In this document: piece by piece, positions 15,407-23,378 of the stretch
How the letters are laid out: each line of letters begins with the position of its first letter
Position numbering within the stretch: the stretch's first letter is position 1
Origin: Oceanicaulis sp052055585
GTDB taxonomy: Bacteria; Pseudomonadota; Alphaproteobacteria; Caulobacterales; Maricaulaceae
NCBI RefSeq assembly: GCF_052055585.1
Contig: NZ_CP170485.1
Span: 1,674,001 to 1,738,000, forward strand
DNA length: 64,000 nucleotides
Direction of reading: 5' to 3'
The notes under the pieces: model-generated
What the model saw: the letters and a program-made list of their open reading frames with translations, nothing else
Databases searched by the model: none
What the model was told of the DNA's origin: nothing
Position numbers and translations under genes: made by a program

Positions 15407-15817
15407 TCACCAGGCCCCGAGCTCGATCAGCTTGCGGCGCAGCTCGTCGGGAAGGTCTTCCCCGCCCGCATGCTCGGTCAGGTCTGAAGGGGCATCCTCG
15501 GCCTTCAGATACCGCCATCCCTGAAAGGCGCGCCGGGGTGATGGCGCGGTGCGGACAAGCGTGTTCTCAAGCCAGATATTGCAGCGCTTGATCCCTTCAG
15601 AATCCGTGAATTCTTCAAGGTCCAGAATGGGCTGGCGAACCTGAATGACGCGCTTTATCACCCAGTACAGCGAGCCGCCCGCAAGGATCTCGTCCTTGCG
15701 CTTGGGCGTCATGCGGGTGGTGTGGACCGTCGGCTGACCGTCATGTCGGTCGAGCCAGCCTTGCAGCTGTTCGACCGAATCCACACCCACGCAGAGTTTG
15801 ACCAGATGAAGCGCCAT
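15407..15817 (-). CDS. DUF1489 family protein
   Basis: A 136-residue protein matching the alphaproteobacterial DUF1489 family: it begins MALHLVKLCVGVDSVEQLQGW, with THTTRMTPKRKDEIL-type text (here HTTRMTPKRKDEI) and GSLYWVIKRVIQVRQPI, then WRYLKAEDAP and a C-terminal DLPDELRRKLIELGAW. Function is unknown; no membrane helix or signal peptide. It converges on panC with one base between stops and is followed upstream by a secreted protein gene on the same strand, nine bases away. Confidence 0.88.
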   Translation of the reverse strand: MALHLVKLCVGVDSVEQLQGWLDRHDGQPTVHTTRMTPKRKDEILAGGSLYWVIKRVIQVRQPILDLEEFTDSEGIKRCNIWLENTLVRTAPSPRRAFQGWRYLKAEDAPSDLTEHAGGEDLPDELRRKLIELGAW

Positions 15818-15826
15818 GGCGCCGAA

Positions 15827-16606
15827 TTAGTGCGACTCCGCCGCCTCAACAACCGCGCCGCCTGCAGAGGGCGCAGCCCATTCAATGTCGAGAATGTCGA
15901 TCGCCATGCTCTCATCAAAGGACTGGAAGGCGGCGGATCCTGCCATGGAGAAGCGCAGGCTCTCCAGCCGAGGACCATTCACGACTTCGTCAAAGACGTA
16001 GTTCTGCACAAAGCTGAAGCCCTCGATCCGGGCGGCGAAGTTCGGCTTTACGCTCTCCTGCAACTGCAGCTGAAAGCCCTGAACATGGCCGGTTTGCGTA
16101 TTCACGCTCACTTCGCCCAGCATGGCGTCGAGCATGCGGCGCGTCGCGCCATCGGGCTCATCCTCATCATCGGGAAACGCCTGAGGCGCAAACCCGTAGA
16201 TCAGGAGCCCGTCTTCCTCTCGCAGCAGGGTCGCTTCAGAACCGATGATCCGGCGCAGCTCTTCGGGGTCAAACCCCTCGCCGCCGAACCCGTCATCTTC
16301 ATCGTCCTCGGCGCTCTCTTCATCCTCGTCGTCATCTGAGAACATGTCTTCCCAGATTTCGCGCTCGGATTCGTTCAACCCCTCCTCGGAGGGAGAGAGC
16401 AAGGTGTAATGGCTCTCGCCATCCGCATCCTCTTCGATACGCACCGTGATCCGACCGTCATTACCGCCGACCATTAAATCCACGCGTTGCGCGACAGGAT
16501 CGTTCAGACTGACCGACAACGCCCGCTCCAGCGGGTCCGGCAGCTGCGCGAGAGCTGCGGTGGAGCAAAGCGTGGCGCAAGCGCCCAGCATCAGGGTGCG
16601 AAGCAT
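15827..16606 (-). CDS. secreted protein with acidic central region, unknown function
   Basis: A 259-residue protein that I do not recognise. A clear signal peptide (MLRTLMLGACATLCSTAALA, cleavage after A20) directs export. Residues about 85-110 are a run of Asp and Glu (SDDDEDEESAEDDEDD), which could bind divalent cations or simply be disordered; both flanks look folded, with beta-rich text such as VNTQTGHVQGFQLQLQ and FSFVQNYVFDEVVNG. It lies nine bases upstream of the DUF1489 gene on the minus strand, so the two are probably co-transcribed. Confidence 0.75.
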   Translation of the reverse strand: MLRTLMLGACATLCSTAALAQLPDPLERALSVSLNDPVAQRVDLMVGGNDGRITVRIEEDADGESHYTLLSPSEEGLNESEREIWEDMFSDDDEDEESAEDDEDDGFGGEGFDPEELRRIIGSEATLLREEDGLLIYGFAPQAFPDDEDEPDGATRRMLDAMLGEVSVNTQTGHVQGFQLQLQESVKPNFAARIEGFSFVQNYVFDEVVNGPRLESLRFSMAGSAAFQSFDESMAIDILDIEWAAPSAGGAVVEAAESH

Positions 16607-16637
16607 GGTTCAGCCCTTTTCATCCTCAGAAGGCATC

Positions 16638-16665
16638 AGTCTCACCTTCCTAATGAGGCGAGACT
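16638..16665. other. imperfect inverted repeat in the promoter region of the acidic secreted protein
   Basis: AGTCTCaCCT and AGGcGAGACT pair with one mismatch around an eight-base loop, 32 bases upstream of the start at 16606. There is no T-run. It could be an operator or a leader stem; the evidence is only the symmetry. Confidence 0.25.
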
Positions 16666-16694
16666 AGGGCTGACAGCGGACAAATCGCCTCGGG

Positions 16695-17636
16695 TCAGGC
16701 CGTCGCGCGATCGGTCAGGCCGTCCTTGTGCGACAGGTCCACGTCAAAGGTGGTTTCGCTTTTGGGTGCGGGCGCCTCATGAGCGCCAAACGCGCTCTGA
16801 TAAGCCTTGAAGGCTTTGGACAGGCCCAGCTTGGCGTAGGCCTGCACACCGCGTGCGGAGGCCGTACGCGGGGTCCAGCCCGCTTGGCGCAGCACGCCAT
16901 TGGCGTGATAGACGCCGTTTTGAAGCGTAGACTGGGGGGTCACCATCTCAACGGTGATCGACACGTTCAGACCTTCCAGATTCTCCACCCGGTGCGGTGC
17001 ATGCAGCGGCCAGGACACGAACGCACCCGGATCAAGATCAATCTGGGCCGCCTGACCGTCCCAGGTCGGATCGAACGGCACGTCCTCGGTCTGGGTCTTG
17101 TGCAGGATCGCTTCCATGAATTGCGGATCCACGAACGGCGCGCGCGGCGGATAGATCCGGAAGCGCTTCTTGCCCTTCACATGCAGCAGCAGGGTCTCTG
17201 ACACGTCAGAGTGGAAGAAGACCTGTGCGCGGGGGCTCGATATCAGAATACCGCCATAGGCGCGCAGCGGGCTGAATCCCGGATTGAGACGCTTCAGCTG
17301 ACCGATCAGAGCCTCAAAGATCGGCTTGTAGACCGGATCGGTGTCCATGGCCTGGCGCAGATTGATCCACAGCTTGCCCTCCCGGACTGCATCAATCAGG
17401 TCACGCCCCTTGAGATCGCCGCCCTCACCGGCCCGCCAGCTTTCGCGGTCGGTCGGATCATCGCCCATGGTGCAGATGTCGGTCAGCTCTTTGGGGTGAC
17501 GGTTCAACAGCGCCGCCAGCGCCAGCTCACTGAATGCGGGATCCATGTGCAGACGGTGACGCGCAGTCACAACGCCCTGGCGGTAATCCTTCCGCTTGTC
17601 GTCATTCCAGTCGATCAGCACAGGGTCGGTCATCAC
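16695..17636 (-). CDS. cupin-like (JmjC-type) domain protein, putative 2-oxoglutarate/Fe(II) oxygenase
   Basis: A 313-residue cytoplasmic protein with a JmjC-like double-stranded beta-helix in the middle. Potential iron ligands are H142 and D144 (FFHSDVSETLLLHV) and H215 (LHAPHRVEN), with K158 or R160 (KGKKRFRIYPP) at the usual 2-oxoglutarate-binding strand. This pattern is found in bacterial cupin-8-like hydroxylases that modify proteins or small molecules. The N-terminal 100 residues and the C-terminal 80 residues have no recognised domain. The gene is isolated on the minus strand, 87 bases before liuD. The substrate is unknown. Confidence 0.75.
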   Translation of the reverse strand: MMTDPVLIDWNDDKRKDYRQGVVTARHRLHMDPAFSELALAALLNRHPKELTDICTMGDDPTDRESWRAGEGGDLKGRDLIDAVREGKLWINLRQAMDTDPVYKPIFEALIGQLKRLNPGFSPLRAYGGILISSPRAQVFFHSDVSETLLLHVKGKKRFRIYPPRAPFVDPQFMEAILHKTQTEDVPFDPTWDGQAAQIDLDPGAFVSWPLHAPHRVENLEGLNVSITVEMVTPQSTLQNGVYHANGVLRQAGWTPRTASARGVQAYAKLGLSKAFKAYQSAFGAHEAPAPKSETTFDVDLSHKDGLTDRATA

Positions 17637-17723
17637 GGGCGCTCCGTCGCAAACTGGGACGCTTGCGCCTCCCTTTGCTGCTCACAGTGCATCAGACGGG
17701 CCAAACCCTTGATGCGCGGCGGA

Positions 17724-19709
17724 CTACTCGTCCGCCAGCGTCACCAGGATCGCGCCGTCGCCAACCTGATCGCCCTCATTGGCCGCCACGCTTTCCACCA
17801 CGCCATCACGCGGAGCAGACAAGGCGTGCTCCATTTTCATCGCTTCCAGGACCGCCAGCGTCTGGCCCTTCTTCACGCTATCGCCCGCCTTGACCGGCAC
17901 GGACAACACCTTGCCGGGCATGGGCGCTTTCACCGCGCCGCCCGCTTCCAGCGCATCGGCCAGAGCGGCAGGGTTATAAAGGCTGATCAGATGCGTCTCG
18001 CCCTGACACGCCACCAGCACGCCGCGCTTGCGCGTTTCAAGACGGGCCGAGACATCACGTCCATTCAGGCGTGCAGACACAGCCGTGTCGCTCAGCCTGA
18101 CCTCACTCAGGGTATAGGAGTCCTCGGCGATCCGGGCCGTGATCGTTTCACCGTCACGTGAGAGCGAGACGGACAATCGGCTCTCGTCAGCCTGGAAGCC
18201 CAACTCGATGACGGCGTCCGCATTGGCGCGGAATCCATCGGTCACAGACCAGGGATCAGAGGCATTGGCGGTCAGACCGGCGCCGCCCGTAAGCCCCAAA
18301 GCGGCGGCCACATAGCTGAAGGCCGGCGGGGATTTGGGGGCCAGCTCGTCCAGACGGGCATCGATAAAGCGCGTGTCCACTTCGCCAGCCTTGAAATCGG
18401 CATGGGTCAGCGCCCGGCGCAGGAAGCCGGCATTGGTCTTCACCGGATAGACGCGCACATCATGGTCCAGCACCGCCACAAGGCGCTCGATGGCCTCCTC
18501 GCGGGTGTCGCCGAAGGTGATCAGCTTGGCGATCATCGGGTCATAGTGCAGCGAGACCTCGCCGCCCTGACGCACGCCGGAATCGGTGCGGACCTCGTTT
18601 GCGAGATCGGTTTCGGGCAGATCCAGGAAATCGAGCGGACCAATTGAGGGCAGGAAGCCGGTGGCCGGATCCTCGGCATAGAGCCGCGCTTCCATGGCCC
18701 AGCCCTTGAGATGGATCTGATCCTGCTGGGGCACGGACCCGCCAGACGCGACACGCAGCTGAAGCTCGACCAGATCCACGCCGGTCACAGATTCCGTAAC
18801 CGGGTGCTCCACCTGAAGACGGGTGTTCATCTCCATGAAGTAGAAGCCGTCCTCGCGCAGCGGGCCGGACCCGTCCACGATGAACTCGATGGTGCCGGCC
18901 CCCACATAATCCACCGCCTGCGCGGCGCGGACTGCGGCCGAACACATGGCGGCGCGCACATTGGGCGTCATGCCCGGCGCGGGCGCCTCCTCGATGACTT
19001 TCTGGTGGCGGCGCTGCAGCGAGCAGTCGCGCTCGAAGAAATGCACCACCCGGCCCCGGCTGTCGCCAAAGACCTGAACCTCGATATGCCGCGGGCTCGA
19101 GATGAATTTCTCGATCAGGACGCGCTCATCGCCAAAGCTCGACGCGGCTTCGCGCTTGCAGCTTTCCAGCGCTTCCAGGAAAGCTGCCGACGCCTCGACC
19201 TTGCGCATGCCCTTGCCGCCGCCGCCCGCGACCGCCTTGATCAGCACCGGATAGCCGATCTCGTCCGCCTGGGACTTGAGATAGTCCGGTTCCTGATTGT
19301 CGCCGTGATAGCCCGGCGTGACCGGCACGCCGGCCTCTTCCATCAGCTTCTTGGCGCGATCCTTCAGGCCCATCGCCTCGATAGCTTCAGGGGAAGGCCC
19401 GACAAAGGTGACGCCCGCCTCGGCACAAGCACGGGCGAAGCCTGCATTCTCGGACAGGAAGCCATAGCCGGGATGGATCGCGTCAGCGCCGGTATCCTTC
19501 GCCGCCTTCAGAATGAGATCCGCCTTGAGATAGCTTTCACGCGCGGGCGCCGGGCCCAGCAGCACGGCTTCATCCGCCATCCGCACATGGGGCGCGTTCG
19601 CATCCGCCTCGGAATAGACCGCCACGGTGGCGATCCCCAGGCGATGGGCGGTGCGCATGACCCGGCAGGCGATTTCGCCGCGATTGGCGATCAGAAGCTT
19701 TTTCATCAT
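17724..19709 (-). CDS. liuD: methylcrotonyl-CoA carboxylase biotin-containing alpha subunit
   Basis: A 661-residue biotin-dependent acyl-CoA carboxylase alpha subunit: biotin carboxylase domain 1-450 (KLLIANRGEIACRV start, AGGGGKGM ATP-grasp loop, EMNTRLQVEHPVTE), a central linker, and a biotinyl domain whose lysine is K625 in EAMKM. Choice of methylcrotonyl over propionyl comes from genomic context (liuC, liuB and liuA nearby) and from clear divergence from the second alpha subunit at 40352-42382. The frame extends to 19829, but MMKKLLIANRG at 19709/19706 is the family start. It carboxylates 3-methylcrotonyl-CoA with LiuB, the third step of leucine breakdown. Confidence 0.88.
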   Translation of the reverse strand: MMKKLLIANRGEIACRVMRTAHRLGIATVAVYSEADANAPHVRMADEAVLLGPAPARESYLKADLILKAAKDTGADAIHPGYGFLSENAGFARACAEAGVTFVGPSPEAIEAMGLKDRAKKLMEEAGVPVTPGYHGDNQEPDYLKSQADEIGYPVLIKAVAGGGGKGMRKVEASAAFLEALESCKREAASSFGDERVLIEKFISSPRHIEVQVFGDSRGRVVHFFERDCSLQRRHQKVIEEAPAPGMTPNVRAAMCSAAVRAAQAVDYVGAGTIEFIVDGSGPLREDGFYFMEMNTRLQVEHPVTESVTGVDLVELQLRVASGGSVPQQDQIHLKGWAMEARLYAEDPATGFLPSIGPLDFLDLPETDLANEVRTDSGVRQGGEVSLHYDPMIAKLITFGDTREEAIERLVAVLDHDVRVYPVKTNAGFLRRALTHADFKAGEVDTRFIDARLDELAPKSPPAFSYVAAALGLTGGAGLTANASDPWSVTDGFRANADAVIELGFQADESRLSVSLSRDGETITARIAEDSYTLSEVRLSDTAVSARLNGRDVSARLETRKRGVLVACQGETHLISLYNPAALADALEAGGAVKAPMPGKVLSVPVKAGDSVKKGQTLAVLEAMKMEHALSAPRDGVVESVAANEGDQVGDGAILVTLADE

Positions 19710-19776
19710 GGGTGGACATCCATTCGTGTGAAAGCTGGTCGCGCGGTTTTGGGGCAAGCCGTCGCCCGGTGCAAGC

Positions 19777-20637
19777 TCAGGTCTCTGTCGGCTGACGCTC
19801 TTTGCCGCGCGTGAGCACCACCAGCACAAAGCTGATCTGCATCAGCAAGAACCAGCTGCCGAGCTTGGCCAGCGAGACCATTTTCCACTGATGCTCCTGC
19901 CCGGGATAGCTCCAGGCGCGCGCGAACGTGCCGATATTCTCGGCGAACCAGATAAAGAGCGCCACCAGTACAAGGCCCATCAAAAGCGGCATGAAGCGAT
20001 GCACACGGTCTGGCCGGAACCAGATCACGCACGGCCCGTAGATCAGCGCGCTGGCGGCGAACAGCGCCCAGCGGATATCGATCACATAATGGTGGCTGAA
20101 GAAGTTGATGTAGATCGCGAGCGCCAGCAGGGCCTGCATCCAGGCGGGCGGGAAGCGGTCAAACCGGAAATCGAAGATCCGCCAGACCCGCGCCATATAG
20201 CTGCCGACGCTGGCGTACATGAAACCCGAAAACAACGGCACGCCCCAGATGGCGAACAGGGCCTCGTCGGCGCCCGGATACACCCATGAGCCCGCATGCA
20301 CCTTGAAGATTTCCATGGCCGTGCCGACCACGTGAAAAACGCAAATGATCCGCACCTCGGCCCAGCTTTCCAGCCGGAAGGCGATCATGCCGATCTGGAT
20401 CGCCACGGCGCCCAGTGTGATCACGTCAAAGCGATGCAGCGGTGCCTCGGCAGGGTAAACCAGATAAACGCCAAGGATCAGCGCCAGCATCAGACCGCCA
20501 AACAGACACGCCCAACCCTGTTTGATCCCGAAGGCCAGAAACTCGAATGCTGCGAGGGAGACCGGACCCCTCACCCAACGGTCGCGTAGGGCCAATCGTT
20601 CACGGTGAAACCAGGCTTCAAGATCACGCAGGCTCAT
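19777..20637 (-). CDS. DUF817 family integral membrane protein
   Basis: A 286-residue multi-pass membrane protein of the DUF817 family, with about eight hydrophobic helices (for example LFGGLMLALILGVYLV, LFAIWGVPLFSGFMY, MPLLMGLVLVALFIWF). Conserved polar text includes HAGSWVYPG, VGSYMARVWR and SYPGQEHQWK. Function is unknown. The ATG at 20637 overlaps the stop codon of the preceding small ORF (TAATG), suggesting coupling. The first six residues, MSLRDL, and the underlying 17 bases are repeated at the start of that small ORF. It sits between liuC and liuD on the same strand; whether it belongs to leucine metabolism is open. Confidence 0.85.
   Translation of the reverse strand: MSLRDLEAWFHRERLALRDRWVRGPVSLAAFEFLAFGIKQGWACLFGGLMLALILGVYLVYPAEAPLHRFDVITLGAVAIQIGMIAFRLESWAEVRIICVFHVVGTAMEIFKVHAGSWVYPGADEALFAIWGVPLFSGFMYASVGSYMARVWRIFDFRFDRFPPAWMQALLALAIYINFFSHHYVIDIRWALFAASALIYGPCVIWFRPDRVHRFMPLLMGLVLVALFIWFAENIGTFARAWSYPGQEHQWKMVSLAKLGSWFLLMQISFVLVVLTRGKERQPTET
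20620..20636. repeat. 17-bp direct repeat, left copy
   Basis: The bases aagatcacgcaggctca occur here and again at 20880-20896, 260 bases apart and in the same orientation. This copy encodes residues 2-6 of the DUF817 protein. Confidence 0.9.
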
Positions 20638-20897
20638 TAAAGGGGCATCCAGTCTTCAGAGAGCACCTCAACCAAACCGGGGCCCTCTCGCGACTTAGAT
20701 TTTCGCAACAATTTCAGCTCTTCATGACGGTCCAGTGTCAAATCCTGGGCCATGACCCAAGCATTGGCGGCTTGAACAACTGAATCCAGATTGCCACTAA
20801 CGAGCAGCGTAGCGCGGAGCTTGCCCCTTTTGACCGCCTCTTCATGGGGTAGAGGGCGTGCGACCACGGTCACCTGATAAAGATCACGCAGGCTCAA
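20637..20897 (-). CDS. small hypothetical protein on a repeat-flanked insert
   Basis: An 86-residue open frame between liuC and the DUF817 gene. It starts with TTG at 20897, five bases after the liuC stop, and its TAA overlaps the DUF817 ATG (TAATG), so it is fitted tightly into the operon. Residues 1-6 (MSLRDL) duplicate the DUF817 N terminus because both lie in the 17-bp direct repeat. The rest (for example GKLRATLLVSGNLDSVVQAAN) has predicted mixed alpha/beta character with no motif I know. GC is about 55 percent by count over 20641-20880, lower than its neighbours. It may be an acquired gene, a small accessory subunit, or a spurious frame; a GTG inside (VTVVARP) is another possible start. 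Confidence 0.5.
   Translation of the reverse strand: MSLRDLYQVTVVARPLPHEEAVKRGKLRATLLVSGNLDSVVQAANAWVMAQDLTLDRHEELKLLRKSKSREGPGLVEVLSEDWMPL
20880..20896. repeat. 17-bp direct repeat, right copy
   Basis: Identical to 20620-20636. On the minus strand it begins directly after the T of the small ORF's TTG start codon. The pair could be a target-site duplication or the trace of a slipped or unequal recombination. Confidence 0.9.
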
Positions 20898-20902
20898 GCG
20901 CT

Positions 20903-21700
20903 TCAGTCCGCCCAGAACGGCTTACGCTTTTCAAGGAAGGCGGCGAGGCCTTCGCGGCCCTCTTCGCTGACACGACGGTCGGCGATCTGATGGGCGGTCT
21001 TGCGCAGCAGGTCGTCATTGATCGGGTGATCAGTGACCATGTCCACCAGCGCCTTGGCGTCACGCACCGCGCCCGGCGCAGTCTGGAAGGCGAGCTTGCC
21101 CAGATATTCCATCATGTCATCGAGCTCGTCCGCGCTTTCGACCACATATTGTGCAAGGCCGATCTTGTGGGCGAACTCGCCGTCAAAGCCTTCACCCGTC
21201 GCAAACAGGGCGCGGGCATAGCGCGGGCCGATGGCGCGGATGACGAAGGGCGAGATGGTCGCCGGGGTCAGCCCCAGGCGCACTTCAGAGAAGCGGATCC
21301 GGGCGTCCTTGACCGCAACGGCCACATCACAGGCGGCCATCAGGCCGGCGCCGCCGCCCATGGCCGCACCCTGAACCAGGGCGATGGTGGTCTGAGGCAG
21401 GTCATGCAGGCGCTTGAGCATACGCGCGAGGTTCAGCGCATCGATCTGGTTGTCCTCATGGGTCCAGTCCGCCGCCGCCTTCATCCATTCCAGATCCGCG
21501 CCCGCCGAGAAGCTTTTGCCGGCGCCGCGCAGGAACACCACGCGGGCCTCGTCGGCGTTTGCGCGCAGGGTCTCAAAGATGTCGGACAGGCGCGCGATGA
21601 TGTCGGCGTTGAAGGCGTTGTGCTTGTCAGGCCGGTTCAGCGTGACGATGGCGGCGCCGCCGGGAGTTACATCAAGCAGGACTTCGTTTTCAGCAGCCAT
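20903..21700 (-). CDS. liuC: enoyl-CoA hydratase/isomerase family, probable methylglutaconyl-CoA hydratase
   Basis: A 265-residue crotonase. The oxyanion-hole segments are KSFSAGADLEWM (63-73) and GAAMGGGAGL (111-120); the catalytic Glu region is FSEVRLGLTPATISP (around E139). The pattern with SAGADLEWMK is common in LiuC-type methylglutaconyl-CoA hydratases. This enzyme hydrates 3-methylglutaconyl-CoA to HMG-CoA, the step after the LiuBD carboxylase. I take the ATG at 21700 (MAAENEV); the frame runs back to 21724. Transcription probably continues into the small ORF, DUF817 and liuD. Confidence 0.85.
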   Translation of the reverse strand: MAAENEVLLDVTPGGAAIVTLNRPDKHNAFNADIIARLSDIFETLRANADEARVVFLRGAGKSFSAGADLEWMKAAADWTHEDNQIDALNLARMLKRLHDLPQTTIALVQGAAMGGGAGLMAACDVAVAVKDARIRFSEVRLGLTPATISPFVIRAIGPRYARALFATGEGFDGEFAHKIGLAQYVVESADELDDMMEYLGKLAFQTAPGAVRDAKALVDMVTDHPINDDLLRKTAHQIADRRVSEEGREGLAAFLEKRKPFWAD

Positions 21701-21794
21701 CGGACATCGCCTTTTCGCTAGCAATCAGGATCCCCTCCTGATTACTCCGCCGGGCGCGCCGGGCCAAGCCGTCACCTGTGCGTCGAAATGACGA

Positions 21795-21824
21795 AGGCCC
21801 GCCGCCGGTTAGGGCGACGGGCCT
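21795..21824 (-). terminator. possible terminator downstream of the first small membrane protein gene
   Basis: AGGCCCGtCGCC and GGCGgCGGGCCT pair on the minus strand around a six-base loop, followed by TCGTCATTT, which is a weak T-tract. It lies about 25 bases beyond the stop at 21848. Confidence 0.5.
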
Positions 21825-21847
21825 GTCATGGACGCCGTCAAAGGCGA

Positions 21848-22228
21848 TCAGCGCGGCAGCACGATCGACTTGATGATGTACAGCACCGTCAGGCCCACCA
21901 GATAGGCAGCGCCCAGGAAGGCGATGTATTGCCAGTAGAGCATGTCGGTCACCGGCGGGATGGCGAAAGCCGCGCTGTCGCGCACCATCGGCAACACCAC
22001 ATCGACGATCACATGCACGATCACCGAAAGCACCGTGAAGATCAGCACGGCGGCGTATTCCTGCATCAGCAGCGCCATCACCAGGCCGATCACGCCCATC
22101 TGCACGCCCAGGAAGATCCAGTTGATGGAGCCGCCATCGCCATGCATGGAGTATTGCAGTCCGGCCATCAGCCAGGACCAGACGGGCTCGATATAGGCCC
22201 AGATTTGATCGATGTATTCCATAGTCAT
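21848..22228 (-). CDS. small integral membrane protein, paralogue A
   Basis: A 126-residue membrane protein with three to four hydrophobic helices and a C-terminal LPR. I choose the ATG at 22228 (MTMEYIDQIW), which has GAGGGG directly upstream; the longer frame to 22321 is not supported. The stretch from VIVDVVLPMV through IPPVTDMLYWQYIAF aligns residue by residue with AVDILIPVI and LPPVLEASYWRYAAV of the next gene, so the two are tandem paralogues. I do not recognise the family. Possible roles include a holin-like, transporter-accessory or stress membrane protein, without evidence for any. Confidence 0.7.
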   Translation of the reverse strand: MTMEYIDQIWAYIEPVWSWLMAGLQYSMHGDGGSINWIFLGVQMGVIGLVMALLMQEYAAVLIFTVLSVIVHVIVDVVLPMVRDSAAFAIPPVTDMLYWQYIAFLGAAYLVGLTVLYIIKSIVLPR

Positions 22229-22361
22229 CCCCTCGCCAGCCAGCCTTACTGAAGGCCGCCACTGCTGGGAGCGTGCCAAGAAGTTAACAAAAATCAAGCA
22301 AAACCCGTCCTCCAGCGCCAAAAATCGGCAATGCAGACAAGTCTCAGCCCGTTCTGAAGCG

Positions 22362-22374
22362 GTTAATGATTAAC
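22362..22374. promoter_or_regulatory. AT-rich palindrome between the two small membrane protein genes
   Basis: GTTAAT-G-ATTAAC is a perfect palindrome overlapping the TAA stop of paralogue B and 134 bases upstream of paralogue A. It is conspicuous in this GC-rich setting and could be an operator, but a single copy proves little. Confidence 0.3.
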
Positions 22375-22687
22375 GCTTGAAGAGCAGACGCTTGATGATC
22401 GCGAAGATCAGGATCACTACCAGATAACCCACCAGAACCACCGCTGCGTAACGCCAGTAGCTGGCTTCCAGAACAGGCGGCAGACGCAGCGCCGCGCCGT
22501 TGGCGATCACCGGAATCAGGATGTCCACGGCAAGGTGGATGATGGTCGCGGCCAGCACGATCACCGGCAGGCGCTTGAGATCGGGCAGCACGATGGCGGC
22601 GACCAGCGCGATCAAGAGCCCCTGCACGGCGTTGATCTCGTTAAAGCCCGCGCGCATGAAGTCGAGCACGTCGTTGAGAATGTCCAT
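22370..22687 (-). CDS. small integral membrane protein, paralogue B
   Basis: A 105-residue membrane protein with three hydrophobic helices (about 21-37, 43-62, 82-100) and a basic end (IIKRLLFKR). The ATG at 22687 is preceded by GGGGGAAACC, a good ribosome-binding site, so I prefer it to the ATG at 22699. It shares the VDILIPVI, LPPVLEASYWRYAAV and IIKRLL segments with paralogue A, 140 bases downstream. Paralogue A has an additional stretch (about 20 residues) near its N terminus containing HGDGGSINW. Function unknown. Confidence 0.7.
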   Translation of the reverse strand: MDILNDVLDFMRAGFNEINAVQGLLIALVAAIVLPDLKRLPVIVLAATIIHLAVDILIPVIANGAALRLPPVLEASYWRYAAVVLVGYLVVILIFAIIKRLLFKR

Positions 22688-22724
22688 GGTTTCCCCCATT
22701 AACCTTGAGGGCCGTGTTGTAACC

Positions 22725-23309
22725 CTATCGGACCGCGCGGCCTAGGGTCCGTGTTCTCTCGAGCATGGTCAGGCGTGCTTTTTCGCTGACGCCCACGCCG
22801 CCGAACACGGTGTGGCGCACGGGCGAGAAGCCGGAGATCTTCAGCATTCCCGCTTCCAGCGCCTTGAGCGAATGCGCCCCGAAGATCAGTTTGTAGGCAA
22901 AGCCCGGCATGCCCATGGTCACGATCAGACGCGCCGATTTGCCCTTCATGTTCTGGGTAGGCCAGCTCTTGTTATCGTCGGCACCCTTCAGGAAGAAACC
23001 GCCACAGGCCACATGCTCGAAGAACGCCTTGGTCCTGGCCGGAATCTCCCCCAGCCAGAGCGGATAGATCAGCACCAGGTGATCGGCTTCAGTCAGGGCC
23101 GTCCGCACCGGATCGAACTGGGCGGGCGGCTTGGCTTCGAAGTCCTGTGGCGAACTCAGAAAGCCGAACTCCATCGCGCCCACATCAAAACGGTCCACGA
23201 TATGCCCCGCCTCCTGCGCGCCTGCCTGATAGGCGTCGCTCAGGGCGTAACAAAAGCGGTCCGGCGATGGATCAGGATGGCCATTGATCAGGCAGATTCG
23301 CTTGGACAT
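22725..23309 (-). CDS. NAD(P)H dehydrogenase (quinone)-like flavodoxin-fold protein
   Basis: A 194-residue flavodoxin-like fold protein of the NQO/YwrO/MdaB type. It starts KRICLINGHPDPSPDRF (FMN/FAD phosphate-binding loop) and contains HLVLIYPLWLGEIPARTKAFFEHV, the flavin- and substrate-lining segment, and LIVTMGMPGFAYKL. Members reduce quinones by two electrons. The ATG at 23309 (MSKRIC) is chosen over the frame start at 23345. It lies between liuB and the small membrane proteins on the same strand. A link to isovaleryl-CoA oxidation is conceivable but unproven. Confidence 0.82.
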   Translation of the reverse strand: MSKRICLINGHPDPSPDRFCYALSDAYQAGAQEAGHIVDRFDVGAMEFGFLSSPQDFEAKPPAQFDPVRTALTEADHLVLIYPLWLGEIPARTKAFFEHVACGGFFLKGADDNKSWPTQNMKGKSARLIVTMGMPGFAYKLIFGAHSLKALEAGMLKISGFSPVRHTVFGGVGVSEKARLTMLERTRTLGRAVR

Positions 23310-23378
23310 GGGCTGAGCTCCGCATTGATGAGTCCAGCCTATCAACGCCTCGCGTCTCCGCCCATGCGACCAAGAGCG

